A DNA stretch of 64,000 bases from Skeletonema tropicum (GCA_037178625.1 CM074131.1:3720001-3784000); one strand, 5' to 3'; positions 21,800 to 33,120 are shown, numbered from the stretch's first letter. Notes: generated by a model not told the origin, from the sequence alone. Translations and numbers: made by a program.

Positions 21800-23590
21800 G
21801 GTTAAGGGTGACTGTTCTTGGAGCACTGTGAAGTTTGTACTGGGTTGGATTGCCGACACTGCCAACATGACCATTTAACTACCTCCTCACCGCATCGAGC
21901 GCCTGTGGGAGATCTTGGATAGTATTCCAAGACGGCAAAAGCGTACTAGCGTCAAGAAGTGGCACAAGATCCTTGGTGAGCTACGCTCCATGTCCATTGC
22001 CCTGCCTGGCTCTAGAATATGTTTGGTCGTCTCCAAAATGCCGGGTGTACCATACCTGTTGTGTAGCGTCTCGAATGGCCACAGTGGGTTCGTGACAATC
22101 TGGTGTCAGCGGATAACCCAGATAGTACTATTACAAACTCAGACTTAGAATTGGCAGTGACAGGCGGATTGCTACAATTGGAAGCTATTGCGCAGATTTT
22201 TGACATTAGGGAGCGGACAGTGCTTAGTAAAGGAGACAATCTCAACACCACCTTCTGGGAGCGTAAAGGCAGTACCTCTACATTCTCGCCCCGGTGTACC
22301 TCCTACGCCTCTTTGGACTTCACCAAAGGTTCCACCGCTTCCCTCGCTTTGACTATCTCCCTGGCAAATCAAATGTATTGGCCGATGCTTTTTCTCGTGA
22401 TTTTGATCTGTCTTGGTCCGAACTATACTCACAACACTCCCATCTCTTTCCTCAGAATCTTGGCTTTCAGGTCTGGACTCCTCCACTGCAGCTCGTTTCC
22501 GCGATCATCTTGGCTCTTCAACGAAGACAGTGCGCCAGGGAGTGAGTTCTGGTCGAGCCGCCGGAACCGTCACCACTGGCACAAGTGGACTGAAACATCC
22601 TGCTCTGAGCTGGGCCTCGACCCCTTTCTCGAAGCCTTCCTGAACAAAATTGCAGTCCTACAAGACTTCCTCATTCGAGTTCTTTCCGTAGAACTTGCTG
22701 CCAACGAGGATAAAGTCCGGGCTAGATCGGCTGAAGATTACCTACGGAGCGTTGCCCAGACGTTCCTCTCCGTGGGGAAAGACGACCCTCGTTTGAACTC
22801 TGCCCAAGATCAAGATATTGATTTTAGGATCAACATGATGCTCCAAGCTTGGAAGAAGGAAGACCCGCCCCCAAGGCGTGTCAAACCCATTCCTATTGCG
22901 GCAATCCGTCGCCTGTGCGAGATAGCTCAGGCACTCCCTCCAGACTCTCACCACCTTAGAGCGATATCTGACATGATCATCATCGCCTACTTCTACCTCC
23001 TTCGCCCTGGCGAATACACCGATTCAAAGTCTGATACCACTCCCTTCACACTCGGCGACGTCCAACTCTTCCTAGGCCCCCTTCGCCTCGATCTCAATGC
23101 AACCCCAGAGGAGGAACTCCTCCGTGCCACTTCTGCCTCACTCACTTCACACAACAAAAAATGCCTACCTGAGGAAGTCTTTAGCTAGGCTGAACAGGTC
23201 AGCCCTTCTGCTGCCCCACCCTGCCATGTGCGGCGTGTTCTGAATCTCGGGCACATGGAGCTCCTCTCTCCACCCCACCTAGCCCGGGCCTGCACCACCG
23301 CTGGCCCTCCTCTGTCACACCATCCGACATCACATCCCACCTCAAACTCGCAGCTCAGTACCTCGTTACTGACCTAGGTTTCCCCCCTTACGATGTTTCA
23401 GCTCGCTCTCTTTGAGCGGAGGCGCTATGGCGCTGCTTGTCTCCAAGGTCGACACGGACGTGATCCAGCTCCTGGGTTGACATTCTGATGCAATGTTCCG
23501 CTATCTCCACTTCCAAACCGAAACCACCAGAGACTTCGCCCGCGGCATGTTCCATGCGAAATACACCCTCGTCCCAGTCCGAGGTCAGCT
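21800..23590 (+). mobile_element. Degenerate DIRS-like retrotransposon: RT/RNase H and tyrosine recombinase remnants
   Basis: The coding sequence is in pieces in all three plus frames. An RT-end-like segment (about 21826-22030) reads LGWIADTANMTI, LPPHRIERLWEILDSIP and LGELRSMSIALPGSR. An RNase H-like part follows (DYLPGKSNVLADAFSRDF, about 22340-22400). Then comes a recombinase N-terminus (about 22600-23190, PIPIAAIRRLCEIAQALPP and IIAYFYLLRPGEY). The recombinase C-terminus is around 23410-23585. The expected SLRAGGA is SLSGGA, so the catalytic Arg is lost. The Trp of the GWHSDAMFRYLH-type box is a TGA stop, although the Tyr remains. RT plus tyrosine recombinase is the DIRS arrangement. It is certainly inactive. 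No terminal repeats were found. Confidence 0.8.
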
Positions 23591-23728
23591 CATTGCCTTG
23601 TCATTAACCCACCCACTGCGTTTTCCCGCCCTTTCTTTTCTGGTTGGCGTATGGCGGCCAATGGCTGGCTGGATATCGAATGGCAAACTACTACCGATCG
23701 GTAGCAGCCAGCCAGCAAGATATCAGGT

Positions 23729-24514
23729 CAAGGGTAAATAAATAGGGTATGTCACAGAGAGTGTGACGCTTACCGTCTCGGGGGCAAAACCAATGTGTCA
23801 CAAGGCCATTTTCTACGTATTCCTACGCTGTACCTAGTACTGTTCACAAATGTTCAGGTACACCCCTAAGTAAATGTGGCGTTACGACTTTTGGTTACCT
23901 ATGGTTGAGTCTCGCTTGCCTCGTCGTTTCCCGTCATTGAAAGCTCGAATTGATCATTCACCGCTCAAGGCAACGGCAACCATGGTCGACGTGCCGCCGC
24001 TGAAATAGAACAAGTTATTAGCCGTAATATGGGACGATTGATAGCTTATCGTTACTATGGATTATAATGTTTATGTTATCGTGCTTGGATCCACCAGAAA
24101 CGCTCCTTGGGATGTTCAATAAGCACTTTTCAATGGGCGGCGCCCGCCGGAAGTCACCGTCTAATATTGCCTCCATGCTGCCTTCCCTCGGCGGATTTGG
24201 CAGCGGCGAGGGCTTCATTACATACATAATAATCCATAGTAACGATCAGCCACCGATCGTCCCATATTTCGGCTATTAACTTGGTCAATTCCAGCGGCGG
24301 CAACGGTTTCTGTTATGATAGACCAGATCCTGGTATGACTGGTTGCCATGCCTTGAGCGCGTTGGTGCTGGATCATCATGTTCGGACCGGCACTGACTTT
24401 CGCATTTGGTTTTGCCCCCGAGACGGTAAATCCTCTTTATTTTTTTACGCTTAAACGTCACGGTGAAGATTTCCCGCCAAAATTTGAGTCATACCCTATT
24501 TTTATTTACCCTTG
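23729..24514. mobile_element. Foldback MITE, 786 bp, hAT-like, with exact 8-bp target duplication
   Basis: The ends are CAAGGGTAAATA...at 23729 and the inverted ...TATTTACCCTTG at 24514, flanked by TATCAGGT at 23721-23728 and 24515-24522. Inverted homology continues inward: CTCGGGGGCAAAACCA near 23778 pairs with the reverse complement near 24406. ATATGGGACGAT near 24027 pairs with the segment near 24260. It has no coding capacity. An 8-bp duplication fits hAT elements; the family assignment is inferred. Confidence 0.85.
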
Positions 24515-24522
24515 TATCAGGT

Positions 24523-25187
24523 GGTATCATAAGTATGTATTTATGTAACAGAAATTTTAAAGTATCAAAGGGGGGGGCGTGACTTTCCTAGAATAAAAAG
24601 ATCTCCTTTTTTGCCAATCCCGACTGATTACCTACCTCTAGCCCGACGGAAGGACCAACCAACCTCTCCTCCAAGCCAAAAGTGGCCCAGCCACGACTCT
24701 GAGAGATGAATCCAATATATGTGTACAATACTACATATATACACCACTCAATTGCATTGAGGCAGCATAAGTACAAGAGTTAACCCTACAACGATATTTT
24801 GGGCATCATCGAGAAAGATACAATACAATTTCGATAAATAAATAAATACAAAGTTAATCAGATTAGATATCTACGATACTAAAAGCAAGTGCAAAGATGC
24901 TGAGAGAGAGAGTTATTATTATTTACTTACTTTAAAGTTTCTGTTACATATATATACTTGAGGATAGCAGCGCAAAAAGGAAGACGAGAAGTCAATGCAA
25001 ACAAGCCCCAAGCCCTAGCAACGTTGAATGATGAAGCCAAAATACTCAGCTACAATCACAAATGTTATCACAAGTACAACAGCTTCTAGAGCTAATCTTA
25101 ATCATAATAATAAAATAACAGAAATTCTAAAGAACACCCAATTTAACTAAATGTGATTGCTGAGCTTCCACTCGCACGTACCTACTC
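24523..25187. other. Intergenic region; 3' flank of three-copy gene, copy A
   Basis: From about 24783 the sequence is shared with 35826 and 40020 (CAACGATATTTTGGGCA), marking the duplicated block. The motif AACAGAAATTTTAAAG occurs at 24547, and variants occur at 25118 and, inverted, at 24944. No gene. Confidence 0.5.
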
Positions 25188-25832
25188 TCAATATCGAGTC
25201 AGGCGGCCATTGCTGCACGAATTCTTGCACGCTGCGTAGACCTTGCGTGAGCTTGATTGGGCAAACTTGCCCAAGCTCAAAACTGGATCGTCGAGCTCTT
25301 GGTGCTGCAGCTCCTGCTGTTTCCAAAGCACAGCCTCTGTATGACGTTTCCGTCTCGTGTAGACATTCGTTGGCTTGTCAAGGTAGAAGTGTTCAAGGCC
25401 AACGAGTTCGCCTCTGTCGATGATACCTTCGTCAAGAAGGTACTTGATAGATCCGGTAGTAGATTCCGGTGGAGCTGAGGCGATCAGTTTTCTAATCCCA
25501 AACCCTTCAAGCAGCGCGACCTTTCCGAACTCTTTACGATCTTCCTTGGTATATGCTAAGCTTCGAAGTAAATACATCGACTCTCTTTCATACACACGAA
25601 GCTGTGATGTCTCCGCGAAGCGAACGGAGCAAGGTTGACATCTCTTATTGCTGCCGGGGTCAAAATCAAATTCCTCTGAATCAAAAGAGGCGGTTGATTT
25701 CCTCCGCGGCCAATGCTCAAGGAGAGTATCTCGTCGAACGACTCTTTCTGCTGCACAGAAACGACTATCAGTGGAGTCTACACCTTGACGAGGCCAATTC
25801 TCTAGGAGGTCTTCTTGATACAAATCGGTCAT
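25188..25832 (-). CDS. Three-copy family, copy A: unknown protein with a GLEHF core
   Basis: 214 aa, ATG at 25832. The N-terminal part holds two related motifs, LLENWPRQGVDSTDS and LLEHWPRRKSTASFDS. The core then reads CSVRFAETSQLRVYERE, YTKEDRKEFGK, DRGELVGLEHFYLDK and RRKRHTEAVLWKQQELQ. The same pattern (V-x-F-A, Y-x-K-E, G-I/L-E-H, basic helix ending in Q) occurs in the genes at 46811 and 57826, so these are one family. Relative to copies B and C, this copy has one extra T near 25245, which replaces the last about 18 residues (SSSRKVYAACKN... instead of SSSRRSTQRARI...). Function unknown. Confidence 0.7.
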   Translation of the reverse strand: MTDLYQEDLLENWPRQGVDSTDSRFCAAERVVRRDTLLEHWPRRKSTASFDSEEFDFDPGSNKRCQPCSVRFAETSQLRVYERESMYLLRSLAYTKEDRKEFGKVALLEGFGIRKLIASAPPESTTGSIKYLLDEGIIDRGELVGLEHFYLDKPTNVYTRRKRHTEAVLWKQQELQHQELDDPVLSLGKFAQSSSRKVYAACKNSCSNGRLTRY

Positions 25833-26077
25833 GTTAAAGGAAGCAATGAGAGGTTTTGCTGTGGTTATGATTGTGTTATGTGGAGGTGTAATGTTTCATG
25901 AGAGAGAACCCTGAGCAGAGCTGAGCAGGGTTTTATCCCATGCTGTCTTGAATTTTGGTAATATAAAATATTAGAAATCGTCCAAGGAGATTATGATCAG
26001 GAGGGTACTCAGTAACTTGTCTCAGTTTGAAGGAAGAGTAGCCTGACAAGCAGGGTTGCAGTAGCAGTTGAATTTAG

Positions 26078-27544
26078 TAGAGGTTGGTCTCGTCTCGACT
26101 CGGCCGAGACGAGACGGGATTTTTTGGGTCGAGACAGGTGTCTCGTCTCGGCACCCTCTGTCTCGGAGCATTTCGGGATTTTTTGTATCACTTTCTCACA
26201 GCCAACCATATTCGTTTCTGCGGCTACTTCTGATTTCATCAGCACGATTCCAATCTCACATCATAACAAGACTCCCTTTGACACCGTTGGGTGCGTTCAC
26301 AAGACTTGTTCATTGGAGTTTGATTATTTTTTTGATCAACTCATTATCTTCATCTATCATCTATTCTGAAATCATGGTCGATGCTATCACCGATGCCGAT
26401 GCAGCTTCTACTGCCAGCAGGAACGAATCGTTGGAATCGTCTGGTGACGAAGACGATGATGTCAAATGCAAAGAGCGAAAACCATCGGAATCTTCGAGCG
26501 ACGATGAAGATTGGGATGACAAATGCATTTGCAAACATTGGAAGGGTGATAGTCCGATGTGTAGTAACCAAGACACAAGCAGTTGAGAAAGTTTGCAATC
26601 CGTATGAATGGAGCACATGAGGATTGGGCGCATGCATATTGCACAGACCATGTTTTTCATTGTAATGCAGTTCTGGCTTTTGAAGGTAAGTAGTAATTGA
26701 ACATCATTGCCATTATTGAATATGAATTGACTCGACCTTGTCTAATAAGTTGATGCAACTCATCAAAGATCTTATAGTTGATGTCGAGAAGGAGGCTAAT
26801 ACAAATACAAATGATAATGGTGGTGAAGGTGGAAGTATTGCAGTACCGCAAGTATCTTTTAAATCAGAAGACACGAGCTTCGCTTTCTTGGGTGCATTTG
26901 ACTTCGACGACGATGCAGCAGCAAATGATGACGAATTGACTGATGACAATATTCGGATCCGATGTGAAGCCCAGCTGCAGCTTACGAACTCCTGGAGCAA
27001 ATGCCGATGCAAGATGGAGAAAGAAAGTTTAATGATCCATTGAAGCGTTGGAAACAAATCGCTCACCAATTCCCTGAACTTGCAACACTTGCACGAGAGT
27101 ACCTGTGAGATATTCCAGCAACGTCCGCTCCCTTGGAAAGAATCTCGAGCAGGGCAGCTAGAGTAATTACAGCAAAGCGATCTTGCATTGATCCCATTGT
27201 TACTTGCCGCATCGATGCATCATGTTTGTTGAAGAAAATACAAGCCTCATCCGCAAAAATTGGGATGAACTCATGCCAGATGTCCCTTTGAATGAGTTTC
27301 TACTCCCTCCTTCTTTTGAGGACAAGGATGAGAGTGGGGATCCAATTGATGCTGGCCAGAACAATGAGTACTAAGTTGTCTAAAGAGTCCATAGTAGATA
27401 GTTATTTGTTGGTTTTGCCCCTTTTAATCATTGCTAACCTTCTTCATTCGAAAATCTCGAGATATCCCGGGATCTCGTCTCGACGGACCCTGTCTCGGCT
27501 CGAATCTCGGGACAGTGCCGAGACCGAGACGAGACCAACCTCTA
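26078..27544 (+). mobile_element. Degenerate hAT transposon, 1467 bp, with 8-bp target duplication
   Basis: The inverted ends begin TAGAGGTTGGTCTCGTCTCG at 26078 and finish with the matching reverse complement at 27544. They are flanked by GAATTTAG at 26070-26077 and 27545-27552. Inside, an acidic open stretch starts at ATG 26374 and ends at 26586. The stretch around 27030-27240 reads KRWKQIAHQFPELATLAREYL, IPATSAPLERI and VITAKRSCIDPIV, which is the hAT C-terminal dimerisation domain. Stops and frame changes make it non-coding. The element sits within the 5' flank of three-copy gene copy A, which continues at 27553. Confidence 0.88.
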
Positions 27545-27660
27545 GAATTTAGCCCTGATACGTGATCTGCTGCGCGTCTGACTTTTGTCCGAATGACGCA
27601 TTCACAGATGAATCGTGCGTCGGAGATAGAACGCTGCAAGCAGTTTTGATCGCGCTCAGA

Positions 27661-27980
27661 CCCGTTCCGAGGTCGTAAAAGCAGTCTACCAAATCATCGC
27701 CAATTTCAATTGCCCCAATTTTTACAGCGACAAAACCCACCGATCTGCCCCCTATTATTCCCTACTCATACTAATATTAGTGAAAAATTTGACGGGGCTG
27801 GAACCGCGATTTTGCCCGTCACCCATCAAATTAGACTCCGTGTTGGCGCCAAAACATCATTTTACACTATTTGTGAACTCTATAGAGAATTGTATTATTA
27901 ATTTTTACACTGCACTGATTTACACTGATTTACACTGATTTACACTGATTTTTGCAGTGATTTTACGACCTTGGAACGGG
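27661..27980. mobile_element. Inverted-repeat MITE, 320 bp
   Basis: The ends CCCGTTCCGAGGTCGTAAAA and its reverse complement (one difference) lie at 27661-27680 and 27961-27980. It contains a short tandem tract of TTTACACTGA near 27907-27948. It interrupts the flank shared with copy C (compare 27640-27660 plus 28000 onward with 41590-41700). The target duplication is not clear. Confidence 0.75.
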
Positions 27981-29370
27981 TCTCACAACAAGAGGATGTG
28001 TGATTGAAAACGGCACGAAGTTTCCTTTCACGACCAAGATACCTACTTACATCAATGATGGAACGATAAAATAATCTACTTATCTATCAAAACTCGAGTA
28101 GATATGCTGTTTGCCAAATAAGTATCTCGGGGAAAGGATGATGAAATTGATAGGTCAAGTGCTGCTGCGATAGAATTGATCAATTCTTTCAGCCAAAGGA
28201 GGGTATGAAATGTCAAGAGAGGTTTGCACTGGAGGCGACCAAAAAGATTGTGGGAAATCTAACATGAGGGTATCGGTAATGTACAAGTAAAGGTCCCAAG
28301 TCTCAATTTTTCATCCCAAGAAGCAAAGAAGTAAATAGGAGGGCAATGCCAACGCCGTTCTTCATTTCGCTGTTCAGTTACTATTAGATGGCGAGGATAC
28401 CATTGCAAATGCCACCTCTACACCCCTTCCAGATGTCGTGAAAAATATGGTTGATGAGCAGAAAGAAGAACCTTGGCTGCAAAAACGGTTGCATCAAGAC
28501 TTTGCGTGCCAAGAGATATGTTTGCTCCAGCTGCAAAGTTCTAAGAGCGGTGCTCGTGATTGTGTCAAGCAGGTTATTTGATTAACGTGCTTTTTTCTGA
28601 CAGTTTCATTCTTATCATCTTGTCTATCTATTCCTTCATCTGTGGTGGTGTGATAAAGTGAGCGAGTCACGTAGTAGCCTTGCTCTCTGGCTCCATCTTG
28701 CTGTGCCTGCTGCTTTTTGTCGCAACAGACAAATGGTGACGTCACATCACGTTCACCACATAAGAGGAGTCACGGGTCACTGCGGCCGGACGGAGCTAGA
28801 GGAGGGCCCGAGCATAGCAGGGCATAAGGACTCTCCACTCACGCTGATTCACCGCGCTAAGTAGTAAATCGCGATTTTATTTAAGCTCCTATGTACGTGA
28901 TTTTTTACCTTAGCTTAGCTACTATACACTTACACAAGCTACCGTACATCAAAAAACCATCATCTACCATCATGACCATGGCATCCGACAGCGTAGACCC
29001 GTCGCCTATATCTCAGCTAATACCAAGTCCCTAATTAAGTTTGATAGATTAAATCGCTTCTATTAATATATAGTAACAAGATTATTTGGTCAGAACATTA
29101 ATAATTACGACGAGAGGCCCTTCGGATAGGGGATCAAATATTGTGATGATGCGTCGAATTTTGACCGCAAGGCAGTGCATCGAGAGACTTTGGGTGTGGC
29201 TGTGCCAATGATACTCGGTCGGTATCTTCGAATAATTATATTGTATAGATCAGCCAAGTATCATTGCTGTAGACACACTCCAAAACCCTTTTAAGGACCG
29301 ACATGCTGCAGAAATTCGGTGTCGTCACCTGTGTGCTGAAAATGCGCTCTAGCTCTCTCAATATCGCTCC
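27981..29370. other. Intergenic region
   Basis: About 1.4 kb. The first about 90 bp matches the upstream flank of copy C (TTGAAAACGGCA...). Beyond that I see nothing that I can name. Confidence 0.35.
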
Positions 29371-30539
29371 TGACCAGGGTTCGAGTGACCGAAATCGCTT
29401 GCTATGGTGTTAATGAAGACAAAAAGGGCAGTCAAACCCTGGTCACAAACACTTCCTAAGGTACTAGGGTACGCCGAATAATCACCATGGAGGTGGTGTT
29501 TTTGTGCGGTGGGTGTCGGTAAAAATGGCTGATTTTGTATGTAGGTATGTAGATAAGCTATATTACCATTCAACTTTACCGTACCACCACTTTCACTTAA
29601 AATCGCGCTGTGAATCAGCGTGCACTGGTATTCTCACATACCAGTAGATTATCCTTATCTGAGTCTCCGGATTCCAGACAGTGTCTCACTTTCTGGCTAG
29701 ATTAGCCAGATCACTTCTAGATCAGCCGATCTGTCTCGGGATCAGCTTAGTCGTTTGCTGACCCGTAGATCATTCCCTGATCCGTCTCTAGAGATCAGCC
29801 AGTAGTCATCTTAGTCTGACTTCGTCAACCAGAAGTCGACCACACGACTGATCTTTGACTTCTTTCACTCGATAGACATCTCATAAAATATATAAGTCTT
29901 CCAGCTCTGCATCAATCTCTTGCTTGCATCCATTCCTTTTGTGGTGCTCCCATGTTAGACAACAACTCTCCTCCTCATCCGCTCTACCAATCTTTTACTA
30001 TCTACACCGATAATACGTCAGTCGCCGCCATTCGCCTCGATTCATCTAATCAACCTTCGTCGTCAATTACTGCCGATACGACTTCTTCAGCCCTCCGCGT
30101 TTTCTTCGCCTTTCTTGTTGACTTCCTCTACGACCTACGATGAGTCAAGTCAATCCTAACTTGCGGCGTACCATCTACGCCAGCTCTGTTGCCCCATCTT
30201 CACTCCAGCAGGATGAATTTGCCCTCATCCCATGTACTGTCGGCTCTATCACCTGGAGTCTTCCCTCTCCGATCAAACATACGGACAGCGAGCCTCTGAA
30301 GCAGTGGAAAGCTAACACCACTCTTAATCGGCTTGACGCCATTCACAGCCCCAAAGTGAACGCAATTCAACGGAAGTCCCAGTTCATAGACATCCTCGCC
30401 AAATGGCGGGCCAAAGCAAAAAGCAGAGGTTGGTCCCGTCTCGGCACCGTCCCGAGTCCCGAGATTCGAGCCGGGACAGGGTCCCACGGCCTTACCAACC
30501 TCTTTCCCGCCAGAAACGGTCAGTCAGCCACGGGTTGAT
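29371..30539 (+). other. Unassigned, possibly element-derived sequence with two short overlapping frames
   Basis: Short inverted repeats TGACCAGGGTT / AACCCTGGTCA lie near 29374 and 29442. A TATA-like ATATATAAG at about 29888 is followed by a frame at 29952-30143 and another at 30140-30538. Neither has a recognised domain. The second runs into a short piece with ends like the 26-kb hAT family (AGAGGTTGGT near 30426, ACCAACCTCT near 30502). This could be a decayed mobile element; I cannot name it. Confidence 0.3.
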
Positions 30540-31260
30540 CCGTGACTGAATTCTACTGTGCCTTCATCAAGTCGCATAGAGACTGCAGCATCGCCGCTAC
30601 AAGTGTAGTCCTCATGAGCCGTATACATTTCCTTCTATACTATCGTTGCCAACTACAATGAACCATCAGCAGCGGCTCAGGCTCATATCCACGTCGCTAC
30701 AGACATTGTAATGGTGAAAGACGGAGCTAGCTCTACGCTCGATTGGCCTTCATCGAGTCGCATACGAGGCTGTAACATCTCCGCTAAAAGTGTAGTCCTC
30801 ATGAGCCGTATACATTTCCTTCTATAATATCGTTGTCAACTATAATGAACCACTAGCAGCGGCTCAGGCTCATATTCACGTTGCTGCACACATTGAGTTG
30901 GTGAAAGACGGACGGAGCTGGCTCTACGCTCAAGCGACACTCATCGAGTCGCATACGAGGCTGTAACATCTCCGCTACAAATGTAGTTACCATGAGCCGT
31001 ATACATTTCCTTCTATACTATCGTTGTCAACTATAATGAACCACTAGCAGCGGCTCAGGCTCATATTCACGTCACTACACACCCACACATAAATGTGTCG
31101 TAAACAGCAGCTCTATGCTCAATTGGCCTTCATCAAGTCGCATACGAGACTGTAACATCGTCGCTACAAGTGTAGTTACCATGAGCCGTGTCTATGTCCT
31201 TTCGTACTATCGTTGCCAACTATAATGCACCACTAGTAGCGGATATTGCTTGAATTGACG
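30540..31260 (-). repeat. Inverted, diverged array of the 9-kb satellite, unit about 187-191 bp
   Basis: CATGAGCCGT recurs at about 30613, 30800, 30991 and 31180 (spacings 187, 191, 189). The reverse complement contains CTGAGCCGCTGCTAGTGG then TTCATTATAGTTG, and GTTACAGCCTCGTATG. These align with GCATGAGCCGCTTCTAGTGG, CCATTATAGTCGG and GCTACAGTCTCGTAG of the array at 9231-11775. It is therefore the same family in the opposite orientation and more diverged. Confidence 0.8.
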
Positions 31261-31324
31261 GTGCTAGACGCATAAAATGGTGTCAAAATACTGAGCTAAC
31301 ACGTTGCCCTAATCGATCATTATA

Positions 31325-31960
31325 AGGTTGCTGTGTACACTACAGATGGCATATCCGAGGTTAGAGTTGATATGTTGTCTATATGCATGCATAGAAGAGG
31401 TTTGCTGACTAAAACGTTCACAAGCACAAATACATCACACAATATAGTCAAAATATGTGTTTTGAAGAGGGCACTGGGCTTGACAAAGATTGAGTAGCAT
31501 ATTGATATACGAGCTACAGATGACATACCCGAGGTTGGAGTTGATATGTCGTCCACATGGATGCATAGATGAGGCCTGATTATTAAAACCTCTTACATCA
31601 CTGATATATCACACAATAGAAGCACTCAATGTGTTCTGATGAGGCATTTATTGATTTGGCCATGACTGAGTAGCGTAGTGTCATACGAGCTACAGATGAC
31701 ATACCCGAGGTTGGAGTTGATATGTCGTCCAATTGAATGCATAGAAGAGGTCTGGTGACTTCAATCTGTAAAATCACGTGTGAATGCACAATAGAAGCAC
31801 TAAATGTGTCCTGACGAGGGCATTAAAATGAGCCAAAATTGAGTAGTATAGTGATTGTACGGACTTTGTAAGATATTTGTTAGGTCTGAGTTGATATGTC
31901 GTCCACATTGATATATAGAAGAAGTCTGAGCACTTCAACTTGTTGAATCACAAATGCCTT
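31325..31960. repeat. Second tandem array, unit about 175 bp, about four copies
   Basis: CCGAGGTT[A/G]GAGTTGATATG recurs near 31356, 31530 and 31706, with a fourth diverged copy near 31882. Each unit contains a GAGCTACAGATGACATA-like and a TGCATAGAAGAGG-like segment. It is unrelated by eye to the 188-bp unit next to it. Non-coding. Confidence 0.75.
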
Positions 31961-32887
31961 GCACAATAATCTAACGCTATTGCATCCTGACGATCAGGTC
32001 TGATTTGATGAAGTTAACTTTGTGTTGAATTGTTGCGTCTGCAGTAGCTTAGAGACCCCAAACACACAACCTCCTAACGTTAAACCAAATATGGACAGTT
32101 TCGCGCAGTTGCTTGATGTGAATAAATGTTATCTCTCAGAAACAAAACTGCCACTTTAAATGCGCTGCATTGTTGTCATATCTTGGAGCGTTAGAACGAG
32201 CCGATGGCAAAGTTTTTGTCACGTATATCCGCTGCCATTCAAACAGGACGTTCGTAGTATATCATCAAATCATTCCTCCAATCAACTTGTGCCGGCTCAC
32301 ACCTCATTACTTTTATATTCAATCATCAAATTGTTCCATTCATCTCTATTGATTTGTATCTTCTCCATCTTCTCACGCTCAGTAGTAACTGGATTGACCG
32401 TACAAGTGTATGATACCAGCCCAGTGCCGACAGGATAGCATACTATCGTCCTTCCTAAAGAATCCAAGTCGACGAGCGAGGCTGTACTCGTCTGCGCCTC
32501 CGTTGATGGTGTACCAACATGACTCTCCAATCGAAAGAACAACAAAAGTTCCAATTATAAGTTTCGCGCACGCATCATCGTTTCGTTGAGCTGCATTACC
32601 GAGTCTGCATAGGCTTTTTTTATGGGATGTCCGACTGCACTTGATGAAGCTACTATGAAAAAAGCCTAAGCAAATGCAGGATGTGGAAGCAATGGCAATG
32701 GTTCTTCTGAGCACGGTAGGGCGTAGTTATGCACTTTTTGGAATTTTGGCCATTGCGCGAGGGCTTCTCTCTAGAGAAGTACTTAAGTGGCGGCGGACAG
32801 GAGCGGAACTTGTTGAAGCAGATGGGCATCTGAAATGAATACTAAGAAAAATCGCTAAAATTCGGAAAAATTCACGAATTCTTGCCT
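31961..32887. other. Intergenic region
   Basis: About 930 bp of sequence with short unsupported frames. No domain or repeat recognised. Confidence 0.3.
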
Positions 32888-32895
32888 GGGACAGC

Positions 32896-33120
32896 TAGGC
32901 GTATCGGGATAGTGGGCGCTTTTCATACCCTCTTGTGGGCGGTGCCCACGTGGGGCCCGCAACTGCAAAAAATGAGGTTAAAATGAGATAAAATGCGGGC
33001 AAAATCCCCGAATATCGACACAAAATCAACAAAAATCTCCCGTCAAGAGCCCGTCAAGCCTCCTGTCAAACCAGTCCCTGTTGCGGGCACGCCCACGCGC
33101 CCATTATCCCGATACGCCTA
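32896..33120. mobile_element. Short hAT-like MITE, 225 bp, exact 8-bp target duplication
   Basis: The ends TAGGCGTATCGGGATA at 32896 and the reverse complement finishing at 33120 are flanked by GGGACAGC at 32888-32895 and 33121-33128. It is non-coding and its interior is A-rich. Confidence 0.85.

Noticed and set aside
22103..23188. 361-codon frame as a single gene
   Set aside because: The first third is out of frame with the RNase H homology and only the latter part is recombinase. It begins without ATG. Treated as part of a dead retroelement.
29374..29454. tRNA gene suggested by GGGTTCGAGTGACC near 29376
   Set aside because: No cloverleaf could be built. The segment is part of a short inverted repeat.
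29880..30425. LTR and gag start of a Copia/Gypsy element
   Set aside because: A TATA-like box and following frames are suggestive, but no second LTR, primer-binding site or retroviral-type domain was found.
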